Shown: positions 6,128 through 11,925 of the stretch, piece by piece
How the letters are laid out: each line of letters starts with the position of its first letter
Position numbering within the stretch: position 1 is the stretch's first letter
Source: JBGPLH01 sp041486365 [NCBI: Thermodesulfobacteriota bacterium]
GTDB lineage: Bacteria > JAUYMQ01
Direction of reading: 5' to 3'
Length of the DNA stretch: 13,319 bases
Assembly: GCA_041486365.1 (NCBI GenBank)
Contig: JBGPLH010000055.1
Span: 1-13,319 of the forward strand
Made by a program: the position numbers and the translations under genes
Notes under the pieces: model-generated
Database searches by the model: none
What the model saw: the letters and a program-made list of their open reading frames with translations, nothing else
Told to the model about the DNA's origin: nothing

Positions 6128-7428
6128 GCGCCGAGCACCCGCCCTTCGCCCGCCTCGGCACGGACACCCTGCTCTTCCGCCGCGGCGCGCCGTCCCGCTC
6201 ACTCCGGCCCGAGGGAAGTACCGAGGCCTTCCTCGCCGGCGATCTCTCGCGCATCGACGCTGCCGACCTCATCAACTTCGTGAACGTGATCCGCCTCAGC
6301 GGCATGCTCCTTCTCTTCGAAGGGTCCCGCGAGCGGGCTCTGTATTTCCACCGGGGCGAGACGGTGTTCGCGGCGACGAACGATCCCGACGAACGGCTGG
6401 GCGAGGTACTCGTGCGCCTGGGGCGGATCAATCACCGCCAGCTCGAGGAAGTGGGGAAACAGTTCAAGGCGGGGAAGATGCGGATCGGGCGCTTCCTCGT
6501 TACCCAGGAGCTGATCAGCCCCCAGACCCTCTGGGAGGGCCTGCGCGAGCAGGTCCGCGAGATCTTCTTCAGCTCCATGGCGGCGCGTCGGGGCGAGTTC
6601 TGCTTCCTCGACGCGAGACGGCCGGAGGAGGCGGAGCTCAACCTCTCCCTGTCCACGCGCAATCTTCTCCTCGAAGGGGTGCAGCGCAAGGACGAGCTGG
6701 ACCACTATCGGAAACGGATTCCGGACGACGACATCATCTTCGCGCGGCGAAGCCCGCTCCCCAGCAAGGAACTCTCTTCGAACGAGCGGAAGGTGCTTCG
6801 CCTCGTGGACGGGAAGACCAGCATCACCCAGCTCTCGATGCTCTGCCAGGTGGACCGGTTCACCACGCTCAAGACGCTCTTCCACCTGACCCAGGCCGGC
6901 TTCGTCGAGATGGTTCCGACGGAACCCGCGGCGCCGCGCCGCGAGGTCCCCGCGCCCGCGGCCCTCTCCGGCGCCTTGCCCGCGCCGGTCTCCGCCACCG
7001 TGAGCCAAGCGCCGCCGCTGGGCGCGTCGCCCACCGGGTCGCCGGCGGGCGCGTCGCCGGAGGGCCGCCTCCGGGAGGTCATCGGGGTCTTCAACGTGAT
7101 CTACGCCGAGATTGTCCTTTCCCTCTCCCACACGATGCCGATCGAGGGGACGATCAAGACGCTGAACGCCTTCTTCCACAACCTCGAGCCGCCGCTCGAA
7201 TCCGTGTTCCGCGGGGTGAGGATCAACTCCGATGGCACGCTCGACGCGAAGACACTGCTCCGCAACATCGATCGGACGCCTCCGCCGGAGCGCGCGGATC
7301 TTCTCACTTCCGCCCTGAAGGAGTTCTTCTTCTTCTCCATCTTCGAGGCCACGAGCCGGCTCGACCCCGCCGGCGAGCGGGCCCTTCTCGAACGCGTCCA
7401 GGCACTCCAGAACGACCTGCGCTCCTGA
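6124..7428 (+). CDS. PATAN (DUF4388) domain protein
   Basis: 434 residues, no signal peptide. The N-terminal half (about 34-190) fits the PATAN/DUF4388 family: FLAGDLSRIDAADLINFV, then GMLLLFEG, LYFHRGETVFAA and LGEVLVRLGRI, followed by a helical part ending GEFCFLD. Residues 217-265 look like a small winged helix (LSSNERKVLRLVDG through LTQAGFVEM). A Pro/Ala-rich linker (266-313) joins this to a helical C-terminal domain (314-434) of no recognised family. PATAN proteins are signalling adaptors; in cyanobacteria PATAN response regulators act on pilus ATPases. The start GTG (6124) overlaps the kinase-like gene's stop as GTGA, indicating translational coupling. With the PilT-like ATPase at the head of the cluster, a role in pilus control is a reasonable inference. 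No receiver domain or DNA-binding residues can be assigned with confidence. Confidence 0.85.
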   Translation: MSAEHPPFARLGTDTLLFRRGAPSRSLRPEGSTEAFLAGDLSRIDAADLINFVNVIRLSGMLLLFEGSRERALYFHRGETVFAATNDPDERLGEVLVRLGRINHRQLEEVGKQFKAGKMRIGRFLVTQELISPQTLWEGLREQVREIFFSSMAARRGEFCFLDARRPEEAELNLSLSTRNLLLEGVQRKDELDHYRKRIPDDDIIFARRSPLPSKELSSNERKVLRLVDGKTSITQLSMLCQVDRFTTLKTLFHLTQAGFVEMVPTEPAAPRREVPAPAALSGALPAPVSATVSQAPPLGASPTGSPAGASPEGRLREVIGVFNVIYAEIVLSLSHTMPIEGTIKTLNAFFHNLEPPLESVFRGVRINSDGTLDAKTLLRNIDRTPPPERADLLTSALKEFFFFSIFEATSRLDPAGERALLERVQALQNDLRS

Positions 7429-7439
7429 CATTGCTCCGC

Positions 7440-7445
7440 TAGAAT
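7440..7445 (+). promoter_or_regulatory. Possible -10 element (TAGAAT) before the secreted helical-repeat gene
   Basis: TAGAAT lies 12 bp past the stop of the PATAN gene and about 107 bp before the next ATG. It matches the TAGNNT -10 boxes elsewhere in the window, but no -35 box is found at 17 bp. It may be chance, or the downstream gene may be read through from the cluster. Confidence 0.3.
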
Positions 7446-7552
7446 GCGTCCCTCCCCCGCGCCGAGCGCGGCCGCGGTCGGCCATCGCCCGTCGGTCCCC
7501 GGCGGCGCGAGGGCCGACGTTGACCAGGCGCCGTGGGGCAGGACCCGGCGTC

Positions 7553-8362
7553 ATGCGGACGATCATGGAAAAGCGCAGGCAAACCGGCGCCAAGGTGCTC
7601 GCGCTGGCGATGGCGCTCTTGCAGGTCGCCGCGGCCGCCGCGTCGCCGCAGGGGCCGATCGGACGTCTCGACACGGAGGCGAAGACACAGTGGCTCCGGC
7701 GCGACGAGCCCTCCGGTGCCCGGGCCTCGGTGGCGCTGTACGATCGCATGTCGGCCATCGAGCCCGGCCGCGCCGAATACCAGGTCGCGCTCGCCCGCGC
7801 CCTGTGGTGGCACGCGATGATGCGACCGGCCACCGCCACGGTGGAACGACGCGCGCTCTTCCGGCGGAGCATCGACGCCGCTCGCCGGGCGCAGCGCCTG
7901 GCACCTCTGGATCCGGGGGGCTTCTACTGGGAAGCGGCGAGCCGGGCGCAGGCGGCCGCCGAGGGCGGCGGCCCCGTCGCGCCGCGGGAGATCTGGCGCA
8001 TCCGGACGCTCGCCGTGAAAGTCCGAGCGTTGAATCCGTGGTACCACCACGGCTCGATCCGCATGGTGGAGGCCGAGCTGATCCTCGGGATGCCCGGGTG
8101 GGAGCGCTGGATCACGGGAGAGGGCCCGCGGCGCGCCGTCGATCTCGTGGTGGAATCCCTCGGCTTCGAGAACAACTGCTTCTACGGCCACTGGGTGCTG
8201 GCCCGGGCGCTCGAGGCCTCCGGTCGTCGCGGCGCCGCGATCGCCCAGCTCGATTTCATCCTGCGCGGAAAACCCGAGGCCTTCCTTCCCGACGCTCCGG
8301 AGAACCGGGCGGTGCAGCGCTGGGCGGCCCCGCTGCGCGCGCGGCTTGCGGGATCCCCCTGA
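7553..8362 (+). CDS. Exported protein with TPR-like helical repeats, unknown function
   Basis: 269 residues from the ATG at 7553, which has AGGA (7540-7543) 9 nt upstream; an upstream in-frame TTG at 7520 is less likely. A signal peptide is visible: basic start MRTIMEKRRQTGAK, hydrophobic core VLALAMALLQVAAAAA, and likely cleavage near residue 31. The mature part is mostly helical with TPR-like spacing, for example ALYDRMSAIEPGRAEYQVALARAL (61-84), SIDAARRAQRLAPLDP (106-121) and HWVLARALEASGRRGAAIAQL (213-233). Such proteins are usually periplasmic or outer-membrane scaffolds. No enzyme motif is present. It follows the PATAN gene by 124 bp on the same strand, so it may or may not belong to that cluster. 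The function is not recognised. Confidence 0.7.
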   Translation: MRTIMEKRRQTGAKVLALAMALLQVAAAAASPQGPIGRLDTEAKTQWLRRDEPSGARASVALYDRMSAIEPGRAEYQVALARALWWHAMMRPATATVERRALFRRSIDAARRAQRLAPLDPGGFYWEAASRAQAAAEGGGPVAPREIWRIRTLAVKVRALNPWYHHGSIRMVEAELILGMPGWERWITGEGPRRAVDLVVESLGFENNCFYGHWVLARALEASGRRGAAIAQLDFILRGKPEAFLPDAPENRAVQRWAAPLRARLAGSP

Positions 8363-8382
8363 CACGCGCTTTGGACCCGGCG

Positions 8383-8391
8383 TGGTAGGCT
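8383..8391 (+). promoter_or_regulatory. Extended -10 promoter for endonuclease III (leaderless start)
   Basis: TGG followed by TAGGCT (8386-8391) gives an extended -10 element, the same hexamer as the amidase promoter. No -35 box lies at 17 bp, as is tolerated by extended -10 promoters. By the usual spacing the transcript would start at 8398, the A of the nth start codon. Confidence 0.45.
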
Positions 8392-8397
8392 CCGCGC

Positions 8398-9078
8398 ATG
8401 CCTACGCGCAATCCCCGGCCCGTCACGTCGCAGGACCTTCCGGCCCTGCTCGCGAAGATCCGCCGCGCTTCACGCGCCTGGCGGCTGCCGAGTGTGTCCC
8501 AGATGGCGCGGGACAGCCGCGACCCCTTCCGCGTGCTCGTGGGGTGCATCCTATCCCTGCGTACCCGCGACGAAACCACTGTCCCCGCATCGGAGCGCCT
8601 CTTCGCCCTGGCGGACTCGCCCGAGGCGCTCGCGCGGCTTTCGCCCCGCGTCATCGAGCGCGCCATCTTTCCGGTGGGTTTCTATCGTACCAAGGCGCGA
8701 CGGCTTCCCGCCCTCGCCCGAACGCTTATCCGCCTGCACGGCGGAAAGGTGCCCGACTCCCTCGAGGAGCTGCTCGCGATCAAGGGCGTGGGCCGCAAGA
8801 CGGCCAACCTCGTCGTCACCGTAGCTTTCGGGAAACCAGGCATCTGCGTTGACACCCACGTCCACCGGATCAGCAACCGTTGGGGACTCGTGCGCACCAG
8901 GACCCCCGACAAGACGGAGTTCGCGTTGCGCGATGTGCTGCCGCGCCGTTACTGGATTGCCTACAACGATCTCCTCGTCCCCTTCGGCCAGCGCATGTGC
9001 CAGCCGCTCTCGCCGCGGTGCAGCGCCTGCCCCATCGCCGATCGTTGCCCGCGTATCGGCGTCACGCGATCCCGTTGA
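8398..9078 (+). CDS. nth: Endonuclease III (DNA glycosylase/AP lyase)
   Basis: 226 residues, the usual size. It removes oxidised pyrimidines from DNA and cuts at the abasic site in base excision repair. The helix-hairpin-helix LLAIKGVGRKTANLVV (125-140) carries the catalytic lysine K134, and the catalytic aspartate is D152 in CVDTHVHRISNRWG. A complete [4Fe-4S] motif C201-x6-C208-x2-C211-x5-C217 is at the C-terminus. The substrate-loop segment ILSLRTRDE (51-59) matches the Nth group rather than MutY. The ATG at 8398 has no Shine-Dalgarno, and an extended -10 element (8383-8391) places the transcript start on the ATG itself, so the mRNA may be leaderless. It lies 35 bp downstream of the exported-protein gene. 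The assignment is firm; exact lesion preference is not readable. Confidence 0.95.
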   Translation: MPTRNPRPVTSQDLPALLAKIRRASRAWRLPSVSQMARDSRDPFRVLVGCILSLRTRDETTVPASERLFALADSPEALARLSPRVIERAIFPVGFYRTKARRLPALARTLIRLHGGKVPDSLEELLAIKGVGRKTANLVVTVAFGKPGICVDTHVHRISNRWGLVRTRTPDKTEFALRDVLPRRYWIAYNDLLVPFGQRMCQPLSPRCSACPIADRCPRIGVTRSR

Positions 9079-9083
9079 CGGTC

Positions 9084-9098
9084 CCGGGAACGCCCCGG
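9084..9098 (+). terminator. Weak hairpin after nth
   Basis: CCGGG (9084-9088), loop AACGC, CCCGG (9094-9098), directly after the nth stop and before the 6S promoter. There is no T-tract, so it would be a poor intrinsic terminator. Confidence 0.25.
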
Positions 9099-9110
9099 CC
9101 CACTCCCAAA

Positions 9111-9139
9111 TTGACGGCGGGAGCGCCTACCGTTAGACT
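9111..9139 (+). promoter_or_regulatory. Strong sigma70-type promoter of the 6S-like RNA
   Basis: TTGACG (9111-9116), exactly 17 bp, then TAGACT (9134-9139). The predicted +1 is 9146, the first paired base of the closing stem of the downstream RNA, which supports both calls. Confidence 0.75.
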
Positions 9140-9145
9140 GTGCGC

Positions 9146-9321
9146 GAACTGCCCGGTACGCGATGGCCGATTGAAATTTCTACCCTAGTTCGAAAGAAAC
9201 GGGATCCGTCCCTCGCCGTCGAGCGTCTCCCGCCATGCGGGAAACCGGACACGGCGACATGGAACCCACCTGGTAACCCAGGGTTTAAATTCGTCGGTCA
9301 CGACGGCCAGGGTGGTTCACC
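9146..9321 (+). ncRNA. ssrS: Probable 6S RNA (SsrS)
   Basis: A non-coding unit of about 175 nt between a strong promoter and an intrinsic terminator. It folds as a long rod. The ends pair as GAACTGCCC (9146-9154) with GGGTGGTTC (9310-9318). Next come TGGCCGA (9164-9170) with TCGGTCA (9294-9300), and GAAATTT (9173-9179) with AAATTC (9287-9292), one A bulged. A large internal bubble follows, with a small hairpin CCTGG-TAAC-CCAGG (9269-9282) on its 3' side. The apical arm closes with TCGCCGT (9213-9219) and ACGGCGA (9251-9257) and ends in CCCGC-CAT-GCGGG (9229-9241). The 3' bubble hairpin and its context (CACCTGG, then CCAGGGTT) resemble E. coli 6S RNA (CACCTTG, then CAAGGGTT). 6S RNA mimics an open promoter and sequesters sigma70 RNA polymerase, mainly in stationary phase. 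The usual neighbour genes are absent. No covariance-model search was possible. Confidence 0.8.
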
Positions 9322-9326
9322 AATGA

Positions 9327-9356
9327 AAAGCCCCCGGCGCGGAAGCCGGGGGCTTT
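9327..9356. terminator. Bidirectional intrinsic terminator
   Basis: A perfect 12-bp stem: AAAGCCCCCGGC (9327-9338), loop GCGGAA, GCCGGGGGCTTT (9345-9356). On the plus strand it ends in CTTTCTTGTCTT and would terminate the 6S-like RNA; on the minus strand it ends in CTTTTCATTGG and lies 24 bp beyond the stop codon of the PEP-CTERM gene. Confidence 0.85.
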
Positions 9357-9380
9357 CTTGTCTTCGCGTGTCCCGCGCGC

Positions 9381-10067
9381 TCAGCGCCGCCGTCGGGCGG
9401 CCGCCAGCCCCGCGAGCCCCGACGCGAGCAGGAGCAACGAGGCGGGCTCGGGGATCTGGAACTGTCCGCTGACCGGTCCCTCGGCGTGCACGTTGAAACC
9501 GTCGATCCGCTTGCCGGGCGCGCTCGAGCTCACCAGCGTGAGCGCCATCGCGCCCGCCGTCGTGCTGCTGTTGTTCGCGTACTCGGTGATGAAGCGCGAG
9601 TTGAGGCCCTGGTTGAGCAGCGTGAACCAGTAGTTGTCCAGGGAGAAGCCGAGGTTCAGCGTCACGATCCCGTCGGTCGTGTTGACCCCCGGATCGAACG
9701 TGATGTTCGTCAGGCTCCCGTTGATGTACAGGCCCTTCCCCGCCCCGATCGTCACCTTCCCGTCCAGGAAGGTGAAAGGATCCGTGAGCGACTCCGTAAG
9801 TTTCGAGAACTTGACCTTGGCGCCGATGATCGATTCGAAGGACGTCTTGGCGGTCACCACGGACCCGTCCGTGTACCGAACCGCCACGACGCTGCCCGGC
9901 GTGAAGGCGAGCGTGCCCGGCTTGCCCCCCTTCGTGGGGTTGAACTTGAACTTGCTGACGGTGAAATAGAGCTGAGGATCGACGGTTGCCGAGATCGCGG
10001 CTGCAGGGATGGCTACGGCCACGAGCAGCGCGAGCGCTGCCAGCGCCAGGTGCCGGCGTCGCATCAT
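9381..10067 (-). CDS. PEP-CTERM sorting domain-containing exported protein
   Basis: 228 residues from the ATG at 10067, chosen because GGGAGG (10080-10075 on the minus strand) lies 7 nt upstream; longer in-frame starts have no such site. An N-terminal signal peptide (MMRRRHLALAALALLVAVAI, cleavage near PAAAISA) leads into a beta-rich middle part with many Thr, Ser, Asn and Gly residues and no known domain. The C-terminus is a textbook PEP-CTERM tag: PEP at 206-208, a hydrophobic stretch LLLLASGLAGLAAA, then RRRR at the very end. Exosortase (EpsH/XrtA) cleaves such tags in the inner membrane; these proteins are usually sent to the surface in exopolysaccharide or biofilm producers. No exosortase gene lies in the window. 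The gene runs toward the 6S-like RNA and shares its terminator. Function of the middle part is unknown. Confidence 0.92.
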   Translation of the reverse strand: MMRRRHLALAALALLVAVAIPAAAISATVDPQLYFTVSKFKFNPTKGGKPGTLAFTPGSVVAVRYTDGSVVTAKTSFESIIGAKVKFSKLTESLTDPFTFLDGKVTIGAGKGLYINGSLTNITFDPGVNTTDGIVTLNLGFSLDNYWFTLLNQGLNSRFITEYANNSSTTAGAMALTLVSSSAPGKRIDGFNVHAEGPVSGQFQIPEPASLLLLASGLAGLAAARRRR

Positions 10068-10314
10068 GGGCCAACCTCCCTTTCGAGCGCACGGGCTTTC
10101 CGCGGTCGGCCGCCCCAACCATCCGGCCCTCACCGCGGCATTTCAGGTCGCCTGTGGCTCTACAGGGAGTTATCGGCGCGGGAAGCGCCGGCCTTGAGGA
10201 AATAGGCTGTGATCCGGTGGGCTTCAGGCCACGGGCGGACCCGAAGGCAGCGGGGCGGGAGTGATCCCGTTCTCGATAGCAATACAGTAGTTAAATCAAT
10301 GGAATGACTGGAAA

Positions 10315-10335
10315 CGGTGACAAAATTCGTCACCG
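10315..10335 (-). terminator. Inverted repeat overlapping the alpha/beta hydrolase stop codon
   Basis: CGGTGAC (10315-10321) and GTCACCG (10329-10335) flank AAAATTC. On the minus strand the stem includes the hydrolase stop codon (10332-10330) and is followed by GTTTCC, so it could be a weak terminator. The symmetrical GTGAC-N7-GTCAC would also suit a dimeric repressor upstream of the PEP-CTERM gene. The remaining gap between the two genes (10068-10314) shows only a small CGGCGC/GCGCCG hairpin near 10174-10190 and no clear promoter. Confidence 0.4.
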
Positions 10336-11448
10336 CACGGGGGGTGCCTGGGTTCGGGGCGGGAGAGGCTTGGGGGCATGGCGGACGAGCCAGTCGGCGA
10401 CCACCGGGTAGACCCGCTCGCGGGCGGCGTCCGACAGCACGATGTCTCCGTGGCCGAAGTCGCGATCGTCGCCGGAGGCACGCCCGAACAGGCGGTACAC
10501 CTTCTCCGCGGCGGGCGCCCGATCGACCGCGGGGCTGACACTCGCGGGTGGCGCGAGGAGGTCCTTCTCCGCCGCGATGGCCAGGAGCGGACAGCGCAGG
10601 TGGGTGAGCGCGTCGTAGGCGAGCTTTCCGTCGCGGCTCGCGAAGGTTCCCTGCTCCAGCCAGTCGCCGAACTGCGCCAGCACGCCCGGCGCGCCGAATC
10701 CCTCGATCACGTTCACCAGGATCTCCGAGAGATCGCGCCCGGTGAGGTTCTCGCGCAGGACGCCGATGTGCACCTTCTCCGATTCCGACATCCGCAGGAA
10801 CGGCAGCATCCCGCGCAGGATCCAGCCCAGGCTGACCGGGCCCAGCCGGAGCAGCGGCCGGAGTCTCAGGAGGGATCGCATGCGACGGGCCACGACCTGG
10901 AAATCCAGGGGCGACGCAATCGTCGTTGCCGACCGGACGCGCGGATCTTCACGGGTGGAGAGGTACGCGTAGAGCACCATGCCCCCCATGCTGTGCCCCA
11001 CCCACTGCACCTCGTCCACGCCCGTCTCGCGGCAGACCGTGTCGATGGCTGCGGGAAGGTCCTGCGCCACGTAATCGTCGAAGGTGATCCGCGTGAGCCC
11101 GCGGCCTCCCTTCGCGTCCCGCGAGAGCCCCGCGCCGCGCAGCTCCAGGACCCAGGCGTCGAACCCTTCCCGCGAGAGGTGTCGCGCGAGCGAGCGGCGA
11201 TCGTCCAGATCGAGGTTCGCGCGGTTGGCGAGCAGGCCGTGGCAGAGGATCACGGCGCCCGCTCCCGGCCCTTCGGCGCGGGGACGGTACCGGTGCATCG
11301 CGAGGTGCCACCCGTCGCCGGTCACGGCGACGTGCCGCTCGTCCGGAAGGGTCTCGATGCGATAGCGGCGGGTCACCCAGAGCGCGATCGCGACGGGCGC
11401 CAGGACGATCAGGGCGGCGACGACGAGCAGAACCGCTGGAACGGGCAT
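10330..11448 (-). CDS. Membrane-anchored alpha/beta hydrolase
   Basis: 372 residues. One N-terminal hydrophobic helix (about 4-24) followed by RRYR suggests an inner-membrane anchor. The alpha/beta-hydrolase core is complete: oxyanion HG in ILCHGLLANR (67-76), nucleophile elbow GHSMGG (151-156, S153), acid D296 in AAEKDLLAPP and catalytic H333 in FGHGDIVLSD. Between the elbow and the acid there is an Arg/Leu-rich cap (about 186-240). The overall pattern, with late FGHGDIVLSDAARE and WL, recalls PHA synthase/depolymerase-like and lipase-like hydrolases, but the substrate cannot be assigned. The start ATG (11448) is 11 bp after the thioesterase stop, with GAGG overlapping that stop codon, so the two are translated from one mRNA. 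Pairing with an acyl-CoA thioesterase suggests lipid or acyl-ester metabolism; this is inference. Confidence 0.85.
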   Translation of the reverse strand: MPVPAVLLVVAALIVLAPVAIALWVTRRYRIETLPDERHVAVTGDGWHLAMHRYRPRAEGPGAGAVILCHGLLANRANLDLDDRRSLARHLSREGFDAWVLELRGAGLSRDAKGGRGLTRITFDDYVAQDLPAAIDTVCRETGVDEVQWVGHSMGGMVLYAYLSTREDPRVRSATTIASPLDFQVVARRMRSLLRLRPLLRLGPVSLGWILRGMLPFLRMSESEKVHIGVLRENLTGRDLSEILVNVIEGFGAPGVLAQFGDWLEQGTFASRDGKLAYDALTHLRCPLLAIAAEKDLLAPPASVSPAVDRAPAAEKVYRLFGRASGDDRDFGHGDIVLSDAARERVYPVVADWLVRHAPKPLPPRTQAPPVR

Positions 11449-11459
11449 CGCGGAGGACC

Positions 11460-11879
11460 TCAGGCTTCGGGGGGTGTGAGCAGCGCCTTCATCCGTTCCT
11501 GGAACTCGGGCTCGAAGCGCTGCGGGACTCCCCGGCGATCGAGCACCCCGTGTCCCGTGGTGCCGCTGGCGAGCTTCTGGTCGGTGTCCCGGTTGAAGAT
11601 CGTGTAGCCGATATCCAGCGTGGCGCGGCCCAGGCGGACCAGGCGCGTCTCGATCAGCAGGACGTCGTCGTAGCGCGCCGGGCGATGGTATCGCACGGAC
11701 ACGTCGGTGACGGCGAGATACAGGCCTTGGTCGATGTAGTGGGTGAAGGGCAAATCGAACTCCCGGAAAAACTCCGCGCGGCCCACCTCGAAGTACTTGA
11801 GGTAGTGCGCGTAGTAGACGATCCCCATGGCGTCGGTCTCGGCGAAGATCACCCGGCGCTCCGTGCGCGACACGCTCAT
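11460..11879 (-). CDS. ybgC: YbgC-type acyl-CoA thioesterase (hotdog fold)
   Basis: 139 residues, the standard length of the 4-hydroxybenzoyl-CoA thioesterase/YbgC family. The active-site segment FAETDAMGIVYYAHYLKYFEVGRAEFFRE (12-40) holds the catalytic D16 and the general helix of hotdog thioesterases; the usual 'VYHxNY' reads VYYAHY here, a variation seen in some relatives. Such enzymes hydrolyse acyl-CoA thioesters and in Gram-negatives are often linked to the Tol-Pal system, but no tol genes are in this window. The start is set by GGGAGG about 6 nt upstream on the minus strand. It sits between the exported protein gene (46-bp gap) and the alpha/beta hydrolase (11-bp gap), all on the minus strand, so an operon is likely. 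Chain-length preference cannot be deduced. Confidence 0.9.
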   Translation of the reverse strand: MSVSRTERRVIFAETDAMGIVYYAHYLKYFEVGRAEFFREFDLPFTHYIDQGLYLAVTDVSVRYHRPARYDDVLLIETRLVRLGRATLDIGYTIFNRDTDQKLASGTTGHGVLDRRGVPQRFEPEFQERMKALLTPPEA

Positions 11880-11925
11880 CGGCGGCCTCCCTTCGCCGGC
11901 ATGAGGATCCAGCCCTCCCGCGCGA

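Noticed and set aside
2618-6202. A 1194-codon open frame on the minus strand opposite the PilT-like and kinase-like genes
   Set aside because: It has no domain and is rich in Arg, Gly, His, Asp and Leu in the way antisense frames of GC-rich genes are. It mirrors two proteins with clear motifs and runs through the non-coding hairpin array.
6199-7872. Minus-strand 557-codon frame opposite the PATAN gene
   Set aside because: Low-complexity composition with no domain, opposite a gene with recognisable PATAN sequence and a coupled start.
8371-8391. TTGGAC as the -35 partner of the nth -10 box
   Set aside because: The spacer is only 9 bp, too short for a -35/-10 pair; the extended -10 reading is preferred.
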